Shown piece by piece: positions 1 to 11,720 of a DNA stretch of 64,000 nucleotides (its first letter is position 1; each line of letters starts with the position of its first letter). The position numbers and the translations under genes are program-made. Source of the stretch: Rhytidiadelphus loreus (taxonomy: Eukaryota; Streptophyta; Bryopsida; Hypnales; Hylocomiaceae). Location of the stretch: contig OX344764.1 in the NCBI GenBank assembly GCA_947034895.1, positions 71,281,348-71,345,347 on the forward strand, read 5' to 3'. The notes beneath the pieces were generated by a model. The model did no database searches. It saw only the letters and a program-made list of their open reading frames with translations, and was not told where the DNA came from.

Positions 1-877
1 ATGACCAAAAAAAGAGGTTAAAAATAACATATATGTAATCTAAATTAATGTTTATATATATAAAAAGTAGTGCATCATCTTAGTACAAAAGTACACTCAC
101 AAATTCTTATATGGAAGGAGAAAACAGGGTTGTGCATGAAAAATGTACATTCATTCATACGATGTTAAGGCGAGGGTAAACAAAAGTGGCAAATGAATGG
201 AGTAGGTACTAGTAAGAGGAATCAGTCTCAGTGGGGTGAAAGATTCAAAAACAATTGATACGCATTAAAACTCAGTCATACAAAAACAAAAGAACGACAC
301 ATTCTCTGTCTCTTCCAGTGAAAAATTAAAAAATCAGTTGCATCAAGTCTTTGAGAGAGTCCAGGCTAAAGTTACAACTCCAAATAGTGGAGAAAATTTA
401 CAAAACGTCAACACAATCCATCTACAGGCTACTCTTCCTATCAACAAAAAAGCTCCGACGTGACGTCGAACAATGCGACCAGTTCAATGGGAGAGTTAAG
501 TGATCACTTCAGCAGTTGGCCAATGATTCTAGAAACCACCATTGACTGATCATCGTCTGGCTAAATCAAAAATCAACACCCGGTAGAAGAAGGATCACAC
601 AAGAAATGGGTTCTTGTGTGATCCTATGGATACATCACATGGAAGCAGTGCCACAACTTGCCTAATCAGTTACCTTAGGCAAAGGTTAGCAAAGTATAAC
701 GCTCTGTCACTTTCACCGTCAAATTGCGCATTGCAATTGAAAAAAGCGGAGAGTTCAGAGTCATAACCTCCCATCCTCCTCCAATTCAAGATATGACGGT
801 CCTCATTGAACCTGCAGGCGAGGGATCAGGGTTTAGGGTTTAGGGTCTCGGGCTTCAACCGGTTGTCCAGTAAATGG
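1..877. other. 3' flank of the trihelix gene, no coding seen
   Basis: No open frame of note. On the minus strand this is the region just downstream of the trihelix stop codon, so part of it is probably its 3' UTR. It holds a short hairpin (591-625) and a two-to-three copy TTTAGGG tract at about 828-846. Nothing else is recognised. Confidence 0.5.
591..625. repeat. Perfect 15-bp inverted repeat with 5-nt loop
   Basis: Arms AGGATCACACAAGAA and TTCTTGTGTGATCCT flank the loop ATGGG. It lies about 250 bp past the trihelix stop on the minus strand, so it would form a stem in the 3' UTR if transcription reaches it. A role in RNA processing is only inference. Confidence 0.6.
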
Positions 878-3242
878 TTAGTGGCGAATTGATGCCTGCA
901 TGACCATGGCAAACTTGTCTAGAGCATCACCGATCCGGTTCAATGCGGTGATGTAACCAGTTCCCAGCTGCTTCTGAAGCTCAATCAAATCTCGATGCTT
1001 TTCTCGTTCAAATTGTAAGGTCTGCTTATGTCTGTTGTCCTTCCTGTCTTCGGCCAGCCTCAGGGCCTCCACAATGCTCCGGTTGTTCCTCTCGAGCACC
1101 GCCGCAATGCCATCCATTGCGCCCAGTTTGGGAGCTCCGAACCGCCTCCGCTTCCCTGTGGAAACGGGTCCTACATCATTCTCGTCGCTCTCCTCTCCCC
1201 CAGACCCAGAGAAGTCCATGTTGCCTGCTATTGCCACAAATTTCACACATTTTAGTTCTTGAGGGACAACAAACATTGATGTCATAATTAACCCCCAAAT
1301 GGCCAAAAGATGAGTGTTACTAGGTCATCAATAGCTTGAAATACACATAGCATTATCGAGAAGCTGGGAACCCTCACTACTCCACAGTAAACTGAAAATT
1401 TTCAATCAATGTAGAGAACCATTCCATGGAGCAAGGCAAATTCTGAACAATCGAGAACAAGACATTGCAAGGACTATCATGAACTCCTTCAAGAACAGGC
1501 CCAAGGGTGTGGATTGCAGCTCCTCAAGAATGCAATTGGCAGAACAACGTTGCAAGGTCGTAATAAAATTCCTTTCATGTAATGAAATCACGACAATGAG
1601 GCTCTGACCTGCTCCTCGGGAAGGGGCTAACGCATCAAAGAGGACGCCCGGGGGATCTCCCGTGCGGCTCTTCACGTACCACTCTTGGAGAGCAGCAAAC
1701 ACCTCCTTGTGGAAATTGGGCGGCAGTCGCAGCTTCTTCTTGTCGTCACTGCCCAGCTGCCAATACGACAGTTGTCCCATGGCCAGCTGCTGCTTCTCGT
1801 AATCATTCACCTTCTTAAAGCCCGCCGTGATCCCCTCCCATTTGTCTTGGCATTGACCTGCACTCCGCTGCACACCTTGCATCCAGCACCGATCCTCCAT
1901 CCACTTCCACCGCTCGTGGGCCGACCTGTTATGCGCTCGCTCCACTTCAGAGCTTTCACGCCACATGCCATTCTCAAGGACTCTGAGGGAGGGGTGGCAA
2001 CACCCGCCATCAAAACCAGCAGCAAACTCAAAGGAACACAACACAACATGCCGTGGTTTCCACTCATCCTTCTCCCAAGGGATATTTTGTTCCAAGTAAT
2101 AATATTTTGACATACTCCCCCTACTTATTCTTCCATACTTATTCTTTGGAGATCTAAATTTTTCGAGGCTCTTTTCAGGGCATGCAACAACACCTCCTGT
2201 GTATAGAGAGTATCTTGAACCTCTGGCTATTTCATCGAAGTTCTCGCCGTCATATAGTCGATATCCAAAGAGCTCTAGCATACAACTCAAAGTAATCAAC
2301 CTTTGACTACCTCACAAAATATGAAAGCTAGCACAACACAGGGCAAATCGCAAAGTATCCCCTATTAGATCCAAAAAGTCGTTAACGGTGAGTAAATGTT
2401 GATCTCATAGAACATTCGATCAATGTCAAAGCAATGTCAAGGCAATGTCAATGACACTAACATCACAAATGAACACTATTAGTGCTATATTAACATTAAC
2501 GTTAACATTAATTCATTATGAGCTCTATATGAATCTAGTGTTTATAATTCACTTAGCGTTAAGACGTTTGTGGCGGGAAAGCCCTCCACTTCAGAGCTTT
2601 CACGCCACATGCCATTCTTATTCTCAGGAACTCTGAGGGATTGCAACACCCGCCACCAAAACCAGCAAATCCAAAGGAACACCACCACATGCGGTGGTTT
2701 CAACACGAAGGCACATCTCAAAATATCCCCTCACTTAGGTTCACAGAGTCGTTAACAGTGAGTTAATGTTCTTCGAATAGAACATTAGACCAATGTCGAG
2801 GCAACGTCAATGACACTACCATCACAAATCAACACTATCTGCGCTACATTAACGCGACATTAATTCATCAAGGGCACTATAGGAATCTAGTGCCTATAAT
2901 TCACTTAGAGTTAATAGGAATGTCAATCAAATGGGGGATATTTGTGATGCATGCCTGGAGATGATCAAACCAGCAGAACTGACTGACTGACTGACTGACT
3001 GAGTACCTGTGCTTCTCCCGGTTGCCCCCCTTGGCTTGACGCTCAAAATCCTCCCGTCGCACCGCTTGCAAAACCAGAAGCTCCGAAACCGTCCACATGC
3101 CTTTCTTATAATGCCGGATGCCCGCGTCGTCGCCTTGAAGCTCATCCGCCAAGGCATCCTCCACAATTATAGCATCCTTTGTATCCAAATGCACGCTGGG
3201 CATGCTCTCGTCGTGACCCGCCATTCCCACCACCGACAACAT
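878..3242 (-). CDS. Trihelix (GT-factor-like) transcription factor, 3 exons
   Basis: Nuclear DNA-binding regulator of the plant trihelix class (family knowledge). Exons read on the minus strand: 3242-3007, 1925-1609 and 1224-878; both introns are GT-AG and the joined length is 900 nt, in frame (299 aa). The trihelix spans exons 1 and 2: helix 1 with W and ELLVLQAV after KKGMW, helix 2 around ERWKWMEDRC, helix 3 around QCQDKWEGI, followed by FKKVNDYEK. Exon 3 encodes a basic KRRR patch and a charged coiled coil (LAEDRKDNRHKQTLQFEREK region). Start chosen at ATG 3242; ATG 3224 is an in-frame alternative. The single-exon reading of 2299-1406 is an artefact that runs through intron sequence at both ends. 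Subfamily and target genes are not identifiable here. Confidence 0.85.
1945..2920. repeat. Imperfect direct duplication overlapping trihelix exon 2 and intron 1
   Basis: Sequence at about 1947-2075 recurs at about 2583-2705 (shared start ACTTCAGAGCTTTCACGCC), and about 2365-2570 recurs at about 2731-2915. The two halves are diverged and the first copy carries extra DNA near 2110-2300. The duplication begins close to the 5' edge of exon 2 and extends through intron 1. No coding value is visible in the second copy. Confidence 0.6.
2978..3003. repeat. (GACT)n microsatellite at the exon 1 donor site
   Basis: Six tandem ACTG/GACT units lie directly inside the 5' end of trihelix intron 1 on the minus strand, a few bases from the GT donor at 3006-3005. 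Length change here could move material near the splice site, but the donor itself is outside the repeat. Confidence 0.8.
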
Positions 3243-3837
3243 GGGCCACGTTCTTTCCAAACCCACCAAAAAAAATCCTAACAACAGATCTAATTCACAT
3301 ACTCCAAAACAAAACCTACGTGACCATGAGATCAATCCCCTCTCGCAATCCCTCAATCCCAGAAAAACGAGTCGATCAATTTCAAACTCAAATATTTAAC
3401 CTTTCCTGCGCTTCATGATGCTGGAACACAACCGAGACGAGATTACTCACAGGAGGTGACAAAAGAGGAGAGAGAGTTGGGGCGACTGAACGCAGAGGAA
3501 ACTGAAACCCTAATTTGGGATTGCAATGGATGTAGGGAAGGATTTAAATTTACAAGAGCTGGGTTGCGGAGATTCTCGTCTGTATGTAAGCAAGCTGCGA
3601 GGTGCGAGATGCGAGATGGAGGGGGTCGGGTCGGGTCGGGTCGGGAAGGCGAGCTCGCCGCTACCCTGGGAAACGTCGGCTTTGCGTATCTCGAAGGTCT
3701 GGGCTCGTGCTTGCTTGTTTGGGGGGCGCTTCGAAGTAACTGGGTGACCGGCTGCGGTGACCGGATGACCGGATGTTTGTTTGTGGAACTGGGTTCTGTT
3801 AGGGACGCTGAGGCCTAAAAGTGACCCCTTTAACCAT
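3243..3837. other. Putative promoter and leader of the trihelix gene
   Basis: This stretch lies upstream of the trihelix ATG on the minus strand. It is relatively GC-rich around 3600-3720 and carries four tandem GGTCG-type units near 3628-3650. A plus-strand open frame (3456-3818) exists but has no recognisable domain and is best read as chance. No clear TATA box was found. Confidence 0.35.
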
Positions 3838-5667
3838 GAGACCTATCACCAAGGTACTGTGCCAAAAATGATTTGATTTTTGAACCAATAGGTGCATTCT
3901 TCATTTTTCTAGTCATTTAGAATGTCATCCATCAACCACTTTTTGATCTTAGAGTTCTTCCAAGATTAATGCCTAATTCTTTTTTATATTTTTGCACATT
4001 ATTGATATATCAATGTACAAATATATCATTTTCCTCATAATCAATGGATTGTCATAGAATATTATCTTTCAAAGATTCCAATTTTACCTTGGATTAATGA
4101 AAAGTAATTTGGGCAAAATAGTGCCTAAAAGAACTTTGTTTGTCATTTAAAATATTGACTTTGGAGCTCTCAAGGGTTAAAGTGTTTTGATGTTATATCA
4201 CTCCAATACATGGCATGTACTTATTGGAAAATTTTACACAATTATCCCCTAAAGTTGCAAAGTTTCATTGGGAGACACTTTGGATTTTAATTAGACTCTT
4301 GTGACCTCAAATTTTGATATGATTTAAGAAAAATTCAAAATAGAAAAACACATTAGATTTATAGGAATATAATTTGTATTTCAATTAATAACCAAGAGAA
4401 AAAATTATGCCATAATAAGTGCTTTATTTAGCTCATCGAGCAACAAAACAAATCTATTAAAACTTGAAATAAAATTTTAAAAATTTGTATCTCATAAAAT
4501 ATATCTTTGTCTACATAGGAAGCTTTGATTCATTCCATTTGAATTAATGATGTCAAAGTTATGGAGTAGCTTCTTGTTTTGTGGGCAAGCATAGAAACTT
4601 CTTGAGAAAACAACACATTGTATTCATTTTTTAACTCAATTTTTACAATTTTTGAATAAAAACAATTTCGCAAGGCTTAATATGCTTGCTTGAACAATCT
4701 CAACTTTGGAATTAGTGTATTCCAATCCCATCTAAGAGCTATTAACAATTAAGTTTTTTTTTCTATGCCTACTTTTACTTAATCATTTTTTAAAGAATGG
4801 AAATCAAATCTTTCTTTCGGAATTCTTTTTCCGAGATTTTCAACTCAATCCTTCAAAATATTCATTTTTAATATTCAAATCTTTAGTGCAAAATTTTAAG
4901 TCAAGAAGACTCAAAGTCTCACAATCTAGTTAAGCAAGGTGCAAAATAATTGATTTTCTTTACTCTAAACACAAATATCTTACAATTATGTAGTCAAAGT
5001 TTTTGAAATTTCTTTCACACATTCTTATACTAGTCTAGTGCATAATCCTATGGTTAGATTTGAAAAAAGAAAATGCATTTGTAGCTTGCAAAAACATGCA
5101 TAGAAATTATTTTTACAAAATTGAGTATTTGGAGGTGGTCAATTTGAAATCGAATTATTGACCATAACAAAAAAAAATTATTAGAAGATTCTCCACATTG
5201 TCTAGTATATCATACACTATGACTTTGGTATTGCAATTACAAATATTGATTACAAATAAAAACGACATTCTTTTAAACAAATAGAATTTTTAAATGTACT
5301 CAATTTTATAAGTTTCAAATCTTGTAAATCTTGCAATTGTAATACTTCTAAAACATATTTAACCCCTAAAGGTCCAAAGTAACACCATTTTAAGGCAATA
5401 TAGCAATTTTGGGTAGCTCATTACAAATGGAATTTTTTTTTTTTTTCTTTAAAAATTTCACACAACATGTACCCAAGAAGTAGCTTTAAGGCACAACAAT
5501 TTTCATAACTTTCTAAAATCTAACTCTTTTTTGAAAATTCATGATTTTCAATTGCTAATATTACAAAACTATTTTTTTTTCCTTAGAAAAAGGTGCCTCG
5601 ACCTATGCTAAATTGCTTATATCAACAGTTTTAGGTGTTTCCACCGTATTATGACTCCCCCTATTAA
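3838..5667. repeat. AT-rich repeat DNA with diverged piggyBac-like MITE copies
   Basis: No gene is seen. A copy starting near 4242 (TTAT then CCCCTAAAG) follows the MITE at 5672-6597 through several blocks: GTGACCTCAAATTTTGA near 4310, the GTCTACAT...TTTGATTCATTC block near 4510, and the ATCCTATGGTTAGATT block near 5045. Another left end (TTAACCCCTAAAGG) is at about 5361, with a following segment that recurs near 57438-57590. These are degraded, overlapping copies. Confidence 0.55.
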
Positions 5668-5671
5668 TTAA

Positions 5672-6597
5672 CCCCTAAAGTACCAAAGTCCCCTTGAGGG
5701 ACACTTGGGATTTTAGGCAGGCTCGTGTGACCTCAAATTTTGACCTGATTTTTTAAAACTTTTTTTGAAGATAGGAAATCACATCAGCTTTCTAAAAATA
5801 TAATTTTTTGTTTTTCCAATTGGTGCCCGGGAGCAAAAGTTATGCAGCCTAAAGTTTAAAAAGCAGTTTGCCGGGCAGAACTAAAAAAAATACCAAATTT
5901 TTTTTTCTTAATTTTTAATTTTTTTCCGAAAGATTATGTTTTTGTCTACATTTGAAGATTTGATTCATTCTATTTGGACTAATAATGAGAAAGTTATGGA
6001 CAATCTCATTTTTCGGGCAGTCTACTCATCTTCAGAAAAAAAACCCTTTTAGAATTCATTTTTTAATGCAATTTTCAGTTTTTTTCAAAAAAAAATTTGG
6101 TAGGGTAAAATTTGCTTGCAAGAAGAGTCTCACCATTGGGATTATGATGTTTCAATTCCATCTTAGAGCTATTAACAATTTAGTGTTTTGTTCAATCTTG
6201 GACCTACTTCTACTTAACAATTTTTTAATGAATGAAAATCAAGTTCTATTTTTCTGAATTTTTTCTCCTCAACTCTCAATTCAAATGCTCAACGATTTTT
6301 TTTTTAACTTTATGAACTGTAGTGCAAAAAAAATCCACAAATGGCGGTCAAAGCCATCTGAAATTGCACACTTGCATTCAAAAAAAGTTCTTTTTCTGAC
6401 TTCAAATGCTAATATCTTCTAATCCGTACGGTCAAACTTCATGAAAATTTTAAAGCATGATACAAGACAAGTTAAGCACAAGATCCTACGGTTAGATTCT
6501 TAAAAAAAAAGGTTTTTCTTGGTTTCTTGGGTGATCGCAGCAGAAATGGCAGTTTTCAGTGGTTTCGGAGCCAGAAAATGCCTTGGTATTTTAGGGG
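5672..6597. mobile_element. piggyBac-like MITE with TTAA duplications
   Basis: The ends are CCCCTAAAGTACCAAAG and the inverted CTTGGTATTTTAGGGG, with TTAA directly outside on both sides (5668-5671 and 6598-6601). A TTAA target and CC-starting inverted ends are the hallmarks of piggyBac transposition. No transposase is encoded, so it is non-autonomous. Relatives lie at about 4242, 5361, 11283, 57438 and 58227. It ends about 150 bp upstream of the prefoldin ATG, so it may contribute to that promoter. Confidence 0.65.
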
Positions 6598-6748
6598 TTA
6601 AAATAGAATGATAAAATAGGCTTTCTTATGACCATTGGGAGATACCCGGGGACGGGTTTATACCCGGAGGCGAGGGTTCCATAAGGAAAGCGACTCCACT
6701 TGTGTGCGTTTGCGGAACTCAAGGTTTGAGGTTGAACTGGTGCTGGCG

Positions 6749-8431
6749 ATGGCGACACCGGAGTCCATGGTCGAGGAAATCAGCAAGCTGAGCGTGGAGC
6801 AGCTGCGTCAGGTGAAGGAGCAGGTCGATGGAGAAGTCTCCGTCTTGAAGGACAGTCTCAACAACATCCGAACTGCTGCCAATCGCTTTGAGATGGCGTC
6901 CAAGGCGCTCAATATGCTTTCACAACAGCCCCCGGGTACGGTATTATAATGGATTTCCTTAACAACCATGTTATGTTTGTTGATAAAGCTATGGTGGAAA
7001 ACAAATCAGCATGAACTCTACATTGATTTGGGTTTCCTTTATGCGAGATAGTTTTTTTTTATAACTACGGTGGGAAACAAATCAGCTGGAACTCAATTTC
7101 GGTTTCAGGGACACATGAGGAATCGGGAACCTCCGCTGCAGAATGTCCCTAGTAGAAACACCATTTATGGAGGTGCCTGTGTATACTGCAAAGGAGGTCC
7201 CCGATTCTACACTCTAACCTCGGTTTCATTTTCCTTCATGCAGGGTTTAGGGTTTTCGATATCTATGATGGAGAAACTTTATTTTGATTTTATTTTCCTT
7301 TTGACAAAATTTAGGGTTTATGAACTTCATCCTCGGGGATCCTCCGGAGGTGCAGGAAAATTGACATTGTCGTTTATGGAAATGGTGCTTCTGCAGGAAA
7401 GAAAATGTTAGTTCCCCTGACTGCTTCGCTGTATGCATCGGGAACACGGATAACGTATTGGTGGATGTAGGCACCGGCTACTTCATTGAGGTATGTTGAA
7501 TAACTGTGATCGCTACCTCGATTTCTATTTGTGATTTCGCTTTGGGCGTGCACATCTGTTGAATACTAGGTATAGAAGAGGGGAGAGAGTGCCTAAAGAG
7601 AGCCTTGATGGAAATTGGCAGAAAAACTTGCCTGATGGGAAGGACTACTGCGAGCGGAAGATCAAATTTTTGAAAGAAAATCACCAAAAGCTGGTGGAGG
7701 TGAGTACCATTTTTGATACTTATTTACCGATCTATTTTAACCCACGTACTCTATTAGCGTGTCTACACTTTTCAACCCGATCATGAATAATGAATTCATT
7801 TATATTTGTATTCTCTGGAATTGGTCAGTATTATATTTCCGTGCTAAGGTGGAGGATACTATTTGCGTCACTTTTAACATGTAGGGGTGTGATTTCTTGG
7901 GGAGATCTTTGATTACAAGAGCCATATCCTGTACGTTATATGGGCTTTGTGCATAATTGATTCAAATTGGTAGTACCTAAATCTCTAAGAGCCACTTGCC
8001 ATGTTGCCAATGGTTGAGAGTGTTATTAAATCCTCTGTGACAGCTAGAAAAGTAATTATTTTGTCACGTCAGTGTTTACAATTATTGTAATGTATGGTAT
8101 GTAAGAATTTCTCATGCAATTTCAAACTGGGAGGTTGTAGACCACTATAAGTGACGGCAGACAACCTCGTTTCCATTCAAAGATCAGTGACCATCGTTTA
8201 GCCAAGCCATGCTTACACCTCTTTCTTAGTAAGTCCAACCTAGTGTATGAATGGATGAGTTGCCATTGGTTTAAGAGACAGGATCGGGTTCCTGACAGTT
8301 TGAGTGTCCTGTAACTGAAGTTGTTTTTACTACAAGTGCAGGTGGCCAACGGGAAGCAAAATGCGGCAGAGCAGATTAATATGGTTTTGCAGGCTAAGAT
8401 GCGGTCAGCTGCTCAACCTGCACGAGGTTGA
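6749..8431 (+). pseudogene. PFD5: Prefoldin subunit 5 gene, 4 exons, frameshift in exon 2
   Basis: Prefoldin 5 is an alpha-type subunit of the hexameric cytosolic chaperone that hands unfolded actin and tubulin to CCT (family knowledge). Exons 6749-6935, 7397-7490, 7622-7699 and 8342-8431 all have GT-AG borders. Exon 1 gives the N-terminal helix (LSVEQLRQVKEQVDGEVSVL, then SLNNIRTAANRF); exon 2 the beta-hairpin core (KKMLVPLTASLY then VLVDVGTGYFIE); exons 3-4 the C-terminal helix (DGKDYCERKIKFLKENHQKL, QNAAEQINMVLQAKMR). Within exon 2 the reading frame changes between LYASGT and DNVLVDV: exon 2 has 94 nt where the frame needs a different length, and a few residues usual in the family (the LDDA-type link) are missing. 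Read literally, a TAG follows at about 7468. So this is either a recently broken copy or a base-level assembly error; the rest looks well kept. Confidence 0.85.
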
Positions 8432-9355
8432 AACTAATAGTTAGTCTCATTTTGTACAACCGTTGTAGCGTCTCTTCTGAAGCCTTTCTGTTACACCTTC
8501 TTTTTAATGCTATAGGTAGAGTGCGTGTCACTTTGGGCCATGGTTAGAAGTTAGGAAATGCTTCAACATATACAGAAAATGATTAACAGTAAACCCTCGA
8601 AGATTGAGCATACATAGAGAATGTTACGTAGTGCTGCCTAGGCAACCAACTGATTAGTTACGACTAATTTTTTCTTCCCATCTTCAAAGTAAGTGTACTC
8701 TGCAATACCTCTAATTCATTGTGTTTGAGTACTGCCATTTTATCTGCTTTGGGGGAGTATTGGTGCCCTAGTTAGAGTACGGGGTAAGCTAATATAAATT
8801 ATTTGAATGGATTGCTTACTTGTGACATAATTTGATAAGACAACTATTATTTTCGGGCCTTTGTACCAGTTGACACTGCTGAATATTTTATAAACCTTAA
8901 ATGGAAAGACACTCTTACGCTTATAGTTTACTAGTTTCTTATCGTACAGGGGCATGAATTGGTAAGGAATCACGTCAAGGATCAACGAGCTTTGTAGAAT
9001 CCAAAAAAGTTTATGCATGCTAACTAAAATACTCGTCATAGTGGTCGTAAATGAACTTCATGGCAAAAAGTTTGATTAGCATCTCGAAAATACTATTACT
9101 ATTTAACTACTGCAGTGTAAAAATTTGATAGTTTTATGAGATTTTAATAGTAAAAATAAATAAATTTTAATGTTAACTAGATTCTAAATTGAAACATAGT
9201 CAATTTTTTTTCGTGTGAGAATGTATTCAGTAGTAGAAAAGAAGTATTTGAGTAGGAAGGAATATTGTAAAGATGTGGTGTTAAAGCTTAGTGTACCATG
9301 CTCTTGTACTATTCTTTGGTGCTCAAATACCTTCTTTTTATTAGTGATTCCTTCT
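8432..9355. other. No gene seen
   Basis: Downstream flank of the prefoldin gene, AT-rich. Short open frames on both strands show no domain, no splice logic and no compositional bias. Confidence 0.5.
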
Positions 9356-9359
9356 TCAA

Positions 9360-10494
9360 GACTCCCCTACCCCCTACTTCCAAGCTATTTTGCATGCAAA
9401 AACAATGATTTAGCATATTGTTAAAACATGTCAAAAACTCAATTGTTGAAGATGATTTTCCCCTCAAGTTTTGACTAGCCAAGGTGTCTTGGAAGGTTCA
9501 AGATAGTAAAAAAAGAGTTCAATTTGACTTCATTCGGACATCGTAAGCTTTTAGTTTACCGGTCAATTCATCGCAAATTTTATAAATTCTTTTAAAAATC
9601 GTTGTACTGCCGGTTGGGGTACTTGTCGGTGTTGGAATGTTATAAAATTTGGCTGGGCGCTTATTTATGCTAAAACACACTATCTTGATTTTTAATGGGA
9701 TTTCATCACTACTTGGGTAATTTTCATGAATCTCCCAATGCTAATACATACAGTGGACTTCCTATGGAGTCATCCTTTGCAATCCAAAAAAATATGAAAC
9801 TTTTTGGAAAACTACTAAAAGGTTCCTTAAAGTTGAATTCAAGTTTACATTTAAACTTGATACTAATAATAGCAAGTTGGAATTTCCTACTTCTTGATTT
9901 TAATTCCCCCAAAGAAAAATCATTCTTGTAATGAAGAATTTTGACAATCTTGCTTCACCATTATGCTCTTGGCATGTTTTTTAGTTAAAAAAAACCTTTC
10001 TTCATCTCTCAATCGCTTGCAATTTGGATTTAGGGATTTTATCTACAATGTTGTACATGATGGCACTTTCTCCAACTTTTACAAATAAAATCATGCTTCC
10101 CTGTGAACTCCTAAACAAGGTTTCCAAGATTCTCAAGGATCTATGGAAATCCTAACTACTCCTTTCCTATCTTAAAGATATCACGTGCTCTTTCTGTGGT
10201 TAAATCCTTCAAAAATCTATTTCAGGTGTTTTAATTATTTTCGCCACTAGGGCTCCATTCTATTTCAAACTCTCAAATGACCTCTCAAACACCTATTAAG
10301 ACATAAAGTTTAGCAAATGGAAGTGTTTAGAGCACTTCATGACTCTTCGGACCTGAAACATCATATTAGCAGGGACTTCTACCAAACATGATGTTAATAC
10401 ACTTTTAAAGACTTCTTCAATAGAAATACTCGTAAAAACGAGCATAAAACAAAAATAAAAACATTTCAAGGCCCCGAGTGACAATTATGGGACT
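9360..10494 (-). mobile_element. LTR fragment related to the 43-47 kb insertion
   Basis: Blocks here match the right half of the element at 43061-47289 in the same orientation: the CCCCTACCCCC block near 9365, the block reading GGGTAATTTTCATGAATCTCCCAA near 9716, and the terminal GGGACTCACA near 10485. The left half is missing or unrecognisable. By comparison with that element its promoter would point leftwards. No protein-coding domain is visible. Confidence 0.5.
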
Positions 10495-11010
10495 CACAAT
10501 GGACCCCACCCCCATTGCCTCACTGTCAGACCACACTCCCACCACATGCGACATGGTGGTAATTTTCTGCAAGCTATCTGAAAGTTCTTACAATGTCTAC
10601 ATCAATTAGCATAAAACTCCACAAATGCTATCCTTCTGCTCCAAGCATCTATCAAACCAAATCCAACCCTAATGCTTAGAAGTCACAAATCTTGATCTAA
10701 TCTTGCTATAGCATAGAATAGTTTCAATAGAAAGACAGGCTATCAATTCCTCAACTCTATGTGAAAAAATTGATATACAAAATGTTAAACAAAGACCCCA
10801 AAATACGATAAATTTTAGATCAATCAATGTATAGTGCAATTATGTTAAACAACAATCCCTCAATGTCGCGATTGCTGCATATTCAAAAATTGTCACATAT
10901 TATGCTTCAAACCTAGACTTAATCAAATATGCCCGCTCTCATAACTTAAACTAGGTTTACATCCTCACTAAAATACAAACCAATTAAAGATAAAGAAAAA
11001 TCTTACAAAC

Positions 11011-11142
11011 CTTATTCTTAAAATTGGATGAGATAAATTGCATCACATCCAAATATGGTCCATAAAATGCAGATGCAAATCCAAAACCACAAAACACCAC
11101 CGCAAGCACCATTGCGACTGCCACCAAAACTGTCTTTCCCAT
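11011..11142 (-). CDS. Possible first exon with hydrophobic N-terminus, unrecognised
   Basis: Minus-strand ATG at 11142 opens 44 codons starting MGKTVLVAVAMVLAVVFCGF, a typical signal-anchor or membrane segment, followed by FASAFYGPYLDVMQF and ending at a plausible donor (AAG then GTTTGTAAG). No continuing exon could be identified leftwards. It may be the remnant of a small membrane-protein gene or a chance frame. Confidence 0.25.
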
Positions 11143-11282
11143 CACCACGCCCTTCAAAGCCTAAATAGTCAATTCAATAATCCTGGACCATAAACTACCA
11201 ACGTAAGTTCAAAATACCTTCCTTGAATCACTCTGCAATACCGCAATCAAAAAAACATGCATCCTTCGACATGAAGTAGTAG

Positions 11283-11720
11283 ATTAAATTTTGGTCTACA
11301 TGTGAAGATTTGATTCATTCCATTGATGTAAAAATTATGGAGATTTTTGTTAGCAGGTCATCACTGTAGCTCGCTTGAGAAAATAACATATTGGATTTGT
11401 TTCCAAACTCACTTTTTACAATTTAAAAGAAAAGAATTCCACAAGCTAGAGTGTGCTTGCTAGAACAATCTCACCATTGGAATTAGTGTGTTTCAATTTT
11501 GTCATAGAGCTATTCATGATTTAATTTTTCCTTCTATCTTTTGCCTACTTCAACCTACTTCTACTTCACAATTTCTAAAGAATGAAGATCAAGTGTTTTT
11601 CTTTTTGAAAATTTCCTCGATCCGTGGCTCAATTCTTCAACCTAAAAAATTTATAACCAAAATTTATAATGTAAAATTTTTAAGTTAACTCTAAAAGCAT
11701 ATTTCATGTTCGAGTTTGCT
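11283..11720. mobile_element. Fragment of the piggyBac-like MITE family
   Basis: The run from GTCTACATGTGAAGATTTGATTC to the TTCTACTTCACAATTT segment near 11570 follows the order seen inside 5672-6597 (5950-6225). Ends and TTAA duplications are not recognisable, so this is a truncated copy. Confidence 0.5.

Noticed and set aside
828..846. Telomere end
   Set aside because: Only two to three TTTAGGG units next to a gene stop; internal tract.
1406..2299. 297-aa single-exon reading of the trihelix gene
   Set aside because: It runs through both introns; the spliced model keeps the domain and the coiled coil in one frame.
3456..3818. 120-aa open frame in GC-rich sequence
   Set aside because: No domain, overlaps the trihelix promoter, and includes a GGTCG repeat.
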